A DNA stretch of 7,023 bases from assembly GCA_021804705.1 (NCBI GenBank), contig JAJZHC010000074.1:1-7023 (forward strand), written 5' to 3'. A model generated the notes under the pieces. That model ran no database searches. It was not told where the DNA came from and saw only the letters and a list, made by a program, of their open reading frames with translations. Positions 1 through 5,380 of the stretch are shown here, one piece after another; within the stretch, counting starts at the first letter, position 1, and each line of letters starts with the position of its first letter. Both the position numbers and the translations under genes were made by a program. Origin of the DNA: Pseudomonadota bacterium (GTDB lineage Bacteria; Pseudomonadota; Gammaproteobacteria; Burkholderiales; Ferrovaceae).

Positions 1-553
1 CAGAACCATGATATTGGGAAAGTGGAGTCCCGGTAACCCGGTACACCTCCAGGGCGCGCTGAATCCTTTGGGAATCTCCCGGCTGCAACCGGGCAGCCGT
101 CACCGGGTCCACCCGGGAGAGGGCTGCATGCATCGCCGGCCAACCCCGTTCCTGAGCTTCCTGATCGAGCTCGGCGCGTACTGCAGGGTCAGCGGTGGGC
201 AATTCATCCAGCCCCTGTTGCAGTGCCTTGAAATACAGCATGGTACCCCCCACCAGGAGGGGGACCCTGCCGCGTCGGGTTATCCCGTGCATCACCTGTA
301 GAGCCTCGTCACGAAAACGCGCTGCAGAGTAGGCTTCGGTGGGTTCAATACAATCGAGCAGGTGGTGCGGTACGCGCCTTAATGTTTCAGCGTCTGGCTT
401 GGCTGTACCAATATTCATTCCCCGATAGACACTGGCCGAGTCTACATTGATGATTTCCAGGGGAAAACGCGCCGCCAGTTCAAGCGCAATGGCGCTCTTG
501 CCGCTGGCCGTGGGGCCCATCAGGAAAATGGCGCTAGCGCGCGTGCTGGCCAT
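1..553 (-). CDS. miaA: tRNA dimethylallyltransferase MiaA (3' part outside window)
   Basis: MiaA transfers a dimethylallyl group from DMAPP to N6 of A37 in tRNAs that read UNN codons, giving i6A37, the precursor of ms2i6A. It acts in the cytoplasm. The visible 184 residues start MASTRASAIF and show a P-loop GPTASGKS at residues 13-20. They also show DSASVYRGMNIGTAKP at 38-53 (the usual D-S-x-x-V/I-Y-R/K-G substrate loop), PHHLLD at 62-67, and LLVGGTMLYFKAL at 99-111. Near the cut end is the Q-R-I-x-R-A-L-E-V-Y-x-x-T-G signature. E. coli MiaA is 316 residues, so about 40% lies beyond the left edge. The ATG at 553 lies 10 bp after the mutL stop and has only a weak ribosome binding site, which suggests translation following mutL. 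The frame is intact throughout. Identity is near certain. I cannot judge whether the C-terminal part is intact. Confidence 0.96.
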   Translation of the reverse strand, partial: MASTRASAIFLMGPTASGKSAIALELAARFPLEIINVDSASVYRGMNIGTAKPDAETLRRVPHHLLDCIEPTEAYSAARFRDEALQVMHGITRRGRVPLLVGGTMLYFKALQQGLDELPTADPAVRAELDQEAQERGWPAMHAALSRVDPVTAARLQPGDSQRIQRALEVYRVTGTPLSQYHGS

Positions 554-563
554 CTTGCTATGG

Positions 564-2333
564 CTACTGTCCACGCATGAACAGGCGGTCCAGTTCGGCA
601 AGCGTGATTTGACGCCAGGTGGGGCGGCCGTGGTTGCATTGATCCGAACGATCGATGCGTTCCATGTCGCGCAGGAGCGCATTCATTTCCGCCAGGCTCA
701 ACAGCCGGTTGGCCCTTACGGCCCCGTGACAGGCCATGGTGGCCAGCAACGCATCCTGCTTTTCGATCAGTAAGCGGGATGTACCGTAATGCCGCAGTTC
801 GGACAGGATACTGCGCGTCAAGGCCTCGGCGCCTTCCTTTGCGAGTAAAGCCGGCAGCGCGCGAATGGCCAGCGTTTCCGGCCCCAGCACAGCCAGTTCG
901 AAGCCAAACCCCACCAGCGCTTCAGCGTGGGTTTCTACTGCAGCCACATCACCGCGCTCCACGTTGAGGCTCAAGGGAATGAGCAACGGCTGGGACAAGA
1001 GCTCCTGGCGGCTGAGAGCCTCCTTCAGACGCTCGTAGAGTATACGCTCGTGGGCCGCGTGCATATCCACGACGACCAGACCCAGGCGGTTTTGCGCCAG
1101 AATGTAGATGCCCTGCAATTGAGCCAGGGCATACCCCAGAGGCGGTGTTTCGCCCTCAAGAGACGTGTTCGGGGTGGCACTTTCCACAGCCGGTTCCATG
1201 AGCCGGGAGAGCGGCCCAAACAGGGCCGCATGGAAAGCATCGGGCTCACGGATAGCCAGGTTTTGCTGTACCGGTGTTTCCGCGCGAACGCCAGTACCGG
1301 GTGCATAGTAGGGTTGCCCCCGGGAAAACGCTTCTTCGCGTCCCGGGGCCGTACCTGCCAGCGCCTTGCTGACGCTTTGAAATACAAAACGATGCACCGC
1401 TTGCGACTCCCGAAAACGAACCTCGGTTTTGGCGGGGTGCACATTCACATCGACCGCGGCAGGGGCCATATCGAGAAAAAGGACATAGGCTGGGTGCCGC
1501 TGGTGATGCAGCACATCCTGGTAGGCCTGGCGAATGGCATGAGCCACCAGCTTGTCGCGCACGAAGCGACCGTTCACGAAAAGATATTGCGTATCACGCG
1601 ATGCCCTGGAGTATGTAGGTCGTGCCACCCAACCCTGCAGGCTGAGGCCTGCAACCTGTTCAGCCACGGACAGGGCGGCACCGATGAATTCCTCGCCCAA
1701 CACGGAACGCACGCGCAATTCCAGACTGGAAGCGGGCCAATGACGCTGAACGCGGCCATGATGGGTGAGTCGAAAGGTCACCTGCGAATTGGCTAACGCC
1801 AGGCGATGCAGCAGATCATCGCAATGGGCAAACTCGGTAGCTTCCGATTTTAGAAATTTGCGGCGTGCTGGCGTCTCTGAAAACAGATCGGCCACCACGA
1901 TGGTGGTGCCAGGGTCGCGCGCCGCAGGACTGACGCCTTCTGCCCTTCCCCCCTGACTGCGAATGCTGAACGCCCGGGGGGATGCCGCCGTTCTGCTAAT
2001 GATGGTGACTTCTGCAATGGCGGCCATGCTGGCCAGCGCTTCACCACGGAAACCAAGGCTCGACACCGTTTCAAGATCGTTCAAGGTACGGATCTTGCTC
2101 GTAGCGTGCGCCGCCAGGGCCAGCGGCAGGTCCTCGGCCATCATACCCAATCCGTTGTCATCCACCCGGATGCGCTTGACGCCTCCTTCTTCCAGCGTCA
2201 CGGCAATGTCGCTGGCCTCAGCATCAAGTGCGTTTTCCACCAGCTCCTTCAACGCTGATGCGGGCCTTTCAACGACTTCACCTGCAGCAATCTGGGCAAT
2301 CAGGACATCGTCCAGCCGTTCTATACGCCTCAT
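564..2333 (-). CDS. mutL: DNA mismatch repair protein MutL, endonuclease-type
   Basis: MutL links MutS mismatch recognition to strand incision and excision. The 589-residue protein has an N-terminal GHKL ATPase domain: E30 and N34 in KELVENALDA, D59-N60-G61, ATSKI at 77-81, GFRGEAL at 94-100, and K302 in HPAKTEVRF. A linker of about 70 residues follows (roughly 328-397), then the C-terminal dimerisation domain. That domain carries DMHAAHERILYE (423-434), which fits the nicking-site pattern DxHA(X)2E(X)4E. It also has ACH at 534-536, CNHGRP at 566-571 and FMR at 585-587, the other metal-site motifs of endonuclease MutLs. QPLLIP (448-453) matches the beta-clamp binding motif. So it should nick DNA itself, unlike E. 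coli MutL, which relies on MutH. The ATG overlaps the upstream amidase stop (ATGA) with no Shine-Dalgarno visible, so translational coupling is likely. The length is slightly under the usual 600-630 residues because the linker is short. Confidence 0.98.
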   Translation of the reverse strand: MRRIERLDDVLIAQIAAGEVVERPASALKELVENALDAEASDIAVTLEEGGVKRIRVDDNGLGMMAEDLPLALAAHATSKIRTLNDLETVSSLGFRGEALASMAAIAEVTIISRTAASPRAFSIRSQGGRAEGVSPAARDPGTTIVVADLFSETPARRKFLKSEATEFAHCDDLLHRLALANSQVTFRLTHHGRVQRHWPASSLELRVRSVLGEEFIGAALSVAEQVAGLSLQGWVARPTYSRASRDTQYLFVNGRFVRDKLVAHAIRQAYQDVLHHQRHPAYVLFLDMAPAAVDVNVHPAKTEVRFRESQAVHRFVFQSVSKALAGTAPGREEAFSRGQPYYAPGTGVRAETPVQQNLAIREPDAFHAALFGPLSRLMEPAVESATPNTSLEGETPPLGYALAQLQGIYILAQNRLGLVVVDMHAAHERILYERLKEALSRQELLSQPLLIPLSLNVERGDVAAVETHAEALVGFGFELAVLGPETLAIRALPALLAKEGAEALTRSILSELRHYGTSRLLIEKQDALLATMACHGAVRANRLLSLAEMNALLRDMERIDRSDQCNHGRPTWRQITLAELDRLFMRGQ

Positions 2334-3757
2334 GGAGACACAGCAAGACGACTGCCATTCAGGTCAGATCGTACGGTATGGGATTTGTTCAGGGGTGGGT
2401 TGGCTGCCAGATAGTGCTGCAGGCCAGTCAAGATTGCCTCGGCCAAGCGGTCCTGGTATTGAGTATCGTTCAGAAGTCGTTCCTCGTCGGGGTTGGTGAT
2501 GAATGCAGTCTCCACCAGGATGGAAGGAATGTCGGGAGACTTCAGTACGGCAAATCCCGCCTGTTCCACTTCGCCCTTGTGCAGTGCGTTAACATGGCCC
2601 AACTCGCCCAATACCGCCCGGGCAATTTTGAGGCTGTCGTTGATGGTAGCCGTTTGGGACAGATCAAAAAGGGTTTGGGCCAGATAAGTTTCGTGCGCAT
2701 TGATATTGACCCCGCCGATGAGATCGGCATCATTTTCCCGCTTGGCCAGCCAGCGCGCCGCGACCGAGGTAGCCCCTTTTTCGGACAGGGCAAACACGGA
2801 AGAGCCGCGCGCATCGCTGTTGATGAAGGCATCAGCGTGGATCGACACGAACAGGTCGGCATGCAGTTGCCGAGCCCTGGCCGTGCGACCCTGGAGCGGA
2901 ATGAAGTAGTCGCCGTCGCGAATCAAGACGGCGCGCAGGTTGGGTTGCGCATCGATTTTGGCCTTGAGACGTCGCGCGATGGAAAGCGTCACCCTTTTCT
3001 CAAAGGTCCCGCCGCGGCCATGTGCCCCGGGATCCTCTCCGCCGTGACCCGCATCCACAGCAATGATGATGCGCTGTTGCAGGTTTCTGGGCTTCGCAGA
3101 TGAGGATGCAACGTTCAGGGGCGGCTCCGGCACGCCTGACGCCGGCATCGTGGCAGCCGCCGCCGCAACCGGCGCCTCCAGTGCTGGGGCTATCCCGGTA
3201 CCTTCAGCGGAAGCTGCAGGAGAAGTAGGAGGTGGCGCAGGCTCAACAGCCTGCGGCGTCCCAGCCCCTTGCGGGGCGGCGCCGGCAGCTTGATGACTTT
3301 CCAACAGCGCCATCAGGGGGTCCGCAGGCGTTTCAGGATAGATATCAAGGACCAGCCGATAACCGTATGCTGCAACCGGATCAAGCAGGGAAGTGCTGGC
3401 CTTGACCCGAGTCTTGAGGTCGAATACCACGCGCAGAACGCCCGGTTTGAAACGGCCCACGCGAATCCCCTTGATGTAGGGGTCGTCCGCTTTGAGGTTG
3501 CGTGCCATGGTTTCAAGGGGAGCGCCCAGTTCCACTCCCTCGAGGTCGAGTACCAACCGGTCGGGATGCTCCACCGAAAACAGGGTGCTGCGAATGCCGG
3601 TATTTGATTCGAAAGTGACCCGGGTGTAGGCTTCCGCGGGCCAGAGCCTGACGGAATGGATGCGGGTGCCTGCCACCGCAGCAGGGGCCCAGAAGGCACT
3701 TGCGACTCCTGCGAGGAGCAGGAGCCCTGTCAGGAAATGAAAATACGCTCGAGGCAT
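2330..3757 (-). CDS. amiC: N-acetylmuramoyl-L-alanine amidase (AmiB/AmiC type, AMIN + Amidase_3)
   Basis: This zinc amidase cuts the bond between N-acetylmuramic acid and L-alanine in peptidoglycan, normally to split daughter cells at the septum. The 475-residue protein begins with a hydrophobic signal peptide (about 1-29, ending AVAG) that has no twin arginine, so export is probably by Sec. An AMIN domain (about 31-140) that targets the septum follows, then a Pro/Ala-rich linker (about 146-229), then the catalytic domain (230-450). Zinc ligands are H238 (DAGHGG), E253 (GTFEK) and H307 (SIHAD), and the catalytic Glu is E416 (VETAFITN). The stretch from about 336 to 402, including LAKRENDADLIGG and DLSQTATINDS, resembles the autoinhibitory insert that EnvC/NlpD-type activators relieve. 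I chose the ATG at 3757, just upstream of the signal peptide and after GGGA. An upstream ATG at 3904 would put 49 cytoplasmic-looking residues before the signal. The gene overlaps tsaE by 28 bp and mutL by 4 bp. AmiC versus AmiB naming is uncertain. Confidence 0.95.
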   Translation of the reverse strand: MPRAYFHFLTGLLLLAGVASAFWAPAAVAGTRIHSVRLWPAEAYTRVTFESNTGIRSTLFSVEHPDRLVLDLEGVELGAPLETMARNLKADDPYIKGIRVGRFKPGVLRVVFDLKTRVKASTSLLDPVAAYGYRLVLDIYPETPADPLMALLESHQAAGAAPQGAGTPQAVEPAPPPTSPAASAEGTGIAPALEAPVAAAAATMPASGVPEPPLNVASSSAKPRNLQQRIIIAVDAGHGGEDPGAHGRGGTFEKRVTLSIARRLKAKIDAQPNLRAVLIRDGDYFIPLQGRTARARQLHADLFVSIHADAFINSDARGSSVFALSEKGATSVAARWLAKRENDADLIGGVNINAHETYLAQTLFDLSQTATINDSLKIARAVLGELGHVNALHKGEVEQAGFAVLKSPDIPSILVETAFITNPDEERLLNDTQYQDRLAEAILTGLQHYLAANPPLNKSHTVRSDLNGSRLAVSP

Positions 3758-4218
3758 TGTCGTCCCAATAATGAGCCCGCAGTGACGGTCAGCTTTCTCC
3801 CTTCCCCCTCCGCACGCAATTCGATAAGGACATCCTCCGCAGGGAGCCAGTCCCCCGCCCTTTCCGGCCATTCCACGAAACACAGTCCCGTTCCGCCGAA
3901 GCATTCACGAAAGCCTGCATCCTCTAGTTCAGAATGGCTTTTGATTCGATAAAAATCAAAGTGATACAAGTATAAGCTCGAAACATTATAGGTTTCAAGC
4001 ACCGGATAGGTGGGACTCTTGATATTTCCTTCGACCCCCAGAGCGCGCAACACGGCCCGCACGACGGTGGTTTTACCCGCCCCAAGGTCTCCCTTCAAAA
4101 GCACGAGCATGCCAGGCTTGAGGCAGGCTGCAAACCGCGTTGCCCAACTTTCCGTAGCTGCGGGGTCGGAAAGCCCGAATTCAAGCGTCAAAGGGGGGGC
4201 TGCATCTGGCTCGTTCAC
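3730..4218 (-). CDS. tsaE: tRNA t6A37 biosynthesis ATPase TsaE (YjeE)
   Basis: TsaE is the small ATPase that, with TsaB and TsaD, completes threonylcarbamoyl-adenosine synthesis at A37 of ANN-decoding tRNAs. The 162-residue form has Walker A GDLGAGKTT (43-51), SPTY (68-71), the family HFDFYR motif (86-91) and VEWPER (115-120), whose Glu-Trp pair belongs to the active site. E. coli TsaE has 153 residues. I chose a GTG start at 4218 because GAGG lies 6 bp upstream and this leaves a short N-terminus like other family members. The alternative ATG at 4290 adds 24 residues, has AGG only 3 bp away, and would leave just 27 bp to the divergent queG. After SPTY comes Pro-Val-Leu-Glu where E. coli has Thr-Leu-Val-Glu. 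The middle of the gene (about 3937-3995) is unusually AT-rich. It is the first gene of the tsaE-amiC-mutL-miaA group. Identity is firm and the start is less so. Confidence 0.93.
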   Translation of the reverse strand: MNEPDAAPPLTLEFGLSDPAATESWATRFAACLKPGMLVLLKGDLGAGKTTVVRAVLRALGVEGNIKSPTYPVLETYNVSSLYLYHFDFYRIKSHSELEDAGFRECFGGTGLCFVEWPERAGDWLPAEDVLIELRAEGEGRKLTVTAGSLLGRQCLERIFIS

Positions 4219-4317
4219 TTCTGACCTCGTACGGCATTGGGAGGGGATTAACCCGGTATCGAACCATACCCCAGGCGTCAACGCAAGCATTGACCTGCTC
4301 GGGTATCATGGACCGTC
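4219..4317. promoter_or_regulatory. divergent intergenic region between tsaE and queG
   Basis: This 99-bp gap is the only space between the two transcription groups and is inferred to hold the start signals for both. A minus-strand TTGACG (4276-4281) is followed 17 bp on by TACCGG, a poor -10. A plus-strand TATCAT (4304-4309) has no -35 at normal spacing. The GAGG that supports the tsaE GTG start lies at its left end. Two inverted repeats (4255-4270 and 4305-4322) are listed separately. If tsaE really starts at 4290, most of this region is coding. Confidence 0.4.
4255..4270. repeat. inverted repeat GGTAT-N6-ATACC
   Basis: This is a perfect 5-bp inverted repeat with a 6-bp spacer, GGTAT at 4255-4259 and ATACC at 4266-4270, in the gap upstream of both tsaE and queG. 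It could be a weak operator or a small hairpin in the tsaE leader. Repeats this short occur often by chance, so no function is claimed. Confidence 0.3.
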
Positions 4318-4322
4318 ATGAT
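4305..4322. repeat. inverted repeat ATCATG-N6-CATGAT over the queG start
   Basis: This is a perfect 6-bp inverted repeat with a 6-bp spacer. The right arm includes the first ATG of queG (4318) and runs into the second (4321). If transcribed, it could fold over the initiation region. As DNA it could be a dyad operator. It is short, so chance is quite possible. Confidence 0.35.
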
Positions 4323-5379
4323 GCCTGCCCTGCCTTGCCCCCACGCACTCAAATTACTGTTAACCCAGAACGCACTGGATCTGGGCTTTGATGCCGTGAG
4401 CGTGACGCGCCCCGATCTGCGCGAGGCCACCCTCAGGCTACAGGCGTGGCTTGACGCCGGGCATCATGGCGAAATGAACTTCATGCGGCAACACGCCGCC
4501 TTGCGCGCGGACCCGACCGCGCTGCATCCGGGCACCTTGCGCGTCATCAGCGTGTGCATGCCCTATCTCACCACCCCCCTGAGCGAGGCCGAAACGGCGC
4601 TGACTGACCCTGACCGCGGTTATATCTCGCGGTATGCCCTGGGGCGGGACTACCATAAGGTGCTGCGCTCCCGTCTGCAGCAACTGGCCCACCGGTTGGA
4701 GCAGCACTGGGGGCCTTTCAACTACCGGGTGTTTACAGACAGCGCCCCCGTACTGGAGGTGGAAATCGCCCATCAGGGCGGGTTGGGCTGGCGCGGCAAA
4801 CACACCCTGTTGTTGCGTCGGGATGGCGGATCTTTTTTCTTCCTGGGGGAAATTTACACCGACCTGCCCCTGCCCGTCGATGCTCCCGTTGAGGACCATT
4901 GCGGAACCTGTCAGTCCTGCATCGACGTGTGCCCAACCCAAGCCATTCTGGGCCCTTACCGACTGGACGCACAGCGCTGTATTTCCTACCTGACCATCGA
5001 GCTCAAGGGGGCCATTCCTGAACCCTTAAGACCGCTGATTGGCAACCGTATCTACGGTTGCGATGACTGCCAACTGGTCTGCCCGTGGAACCGCTTTGCT
5101 CAACAATCCCCGGTTTCTGATTTTGCCCCGCGTCGCGTACTCCAGTCTGACCAGCTGGTTGCCCTGTTTTCCTGGGACGAAACCCGGTTCAATGACCAGT
5201 TGGCCGGTTCTGCCATTCGCCGCATCGGTCATGAGCGCTGGCTGCGCAATATTGCCGTCGCCCTCGGCAATGGCCCGCCGCAGTCCCAGGCCATCGCTGC
5301 TTTGCACCAGCGCCAGGACCATCCTTCGGCGCTGGTGCGGGAACATGTGAACTGGGCGCTGCGCCGGTTGTCGGAGTAA
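4318..5379 (+). CDS. queG: epoxyqueuosine reductase QueG
   Basis: QueG reduces epoxyqueuosine to queuosine at wobble position 34 of tRNAs for Asp, Asn, His and Tyr, using cobalamin and two [4Fe-4S] clusters. The 353-residue protein shows the family N-terminal segment with GHHGEMNFM (48-56) and PGTLRVISV (71-79), followed by ALGRDYHKVLRSRL (107-120). TDSAPVLE (140-147) contains the proposed catalytic Asp (D141), and GLGWRGKHTLL (155-165) follows. The cluster ligands are C195, C198, C201, C205, C221, C248, C251 and C255, in CGTCQSCIDVCP, RCISYLTIE and GCDDCQLVCPWN. The C-terminal part (about 295-353) resembles the HEAT-like repeats of the family. Two ATGs stand in tandem (4318, 4321). An in-frame stop at 4291-4293 with no other start codon after it rules out a longer form. 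The ribosome binding site is weak (GGA, 5 bp upstream). dsbD follows after 1 bp, so the two are probably cotranscribed. Confidence 0.97.
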   Translation: MMPALPCPHALKLLLTQNALDLGFDAVSVTRPDLREATLRLQAWLDAGHHGEMNFMRQHAALRADPTALHPGTLRVISVCMPYLTTPLSEAETALTDPDRGYISRYALGRDYHKVLRSRLQQLAHRLEQHWGPFNYRVFTDSAPVLEVEIAHQGGLGWRGKHTLLLRRDGGSFFFLGEIYTDLPLPVDAPVEDHCGTCQSCIDVCPTQAILGPYRLDAQRCISYLTIELKGAIPEPLRPLIGNRIYGCDDCQLVCPWNRFAQQSPVSDFAPRRVLQSDQLVALFSWDETRFNDQLAGSAIRRIGHERWLRNIAVALGNGPPQSQAIAALHQRQDHPSALVREHVNWALRRLSE

Positions 5380-5380
5380 A

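Noticed and set aside
927..1796. Plus-strand open frame (289 codons) opposite mutL
   Set aside because: It is antisense to conserved MutL coding sequence and has no domain signature or convincing start signal, so it is a codon-bias shadow.
2228..3103. Long plus-strand open frame (291 codons) opposite the amidase and the start of mutL
   Set aside because: It lies fully antisense to two genes with clear catalytic motifs. Its protein has no recognisable motif, and such frames are common opposite GC-rich genes.
3758..3904. Upstream extension of the amidase to an ATG at 3904
   Set aside because: It would place 49 residues of Gly/Cys/Arg-rich sequence before a clear signal peptide and overlap tsaE by 175 bp. 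The ATG at 3757 fits better.
4290..4309. Plus-strand TTGACC and TATCAT as a queG promoter
   Set aside because: The two boxes are only 8 bp apart, far from the 16-18 bp a sigma70 promoter needs.
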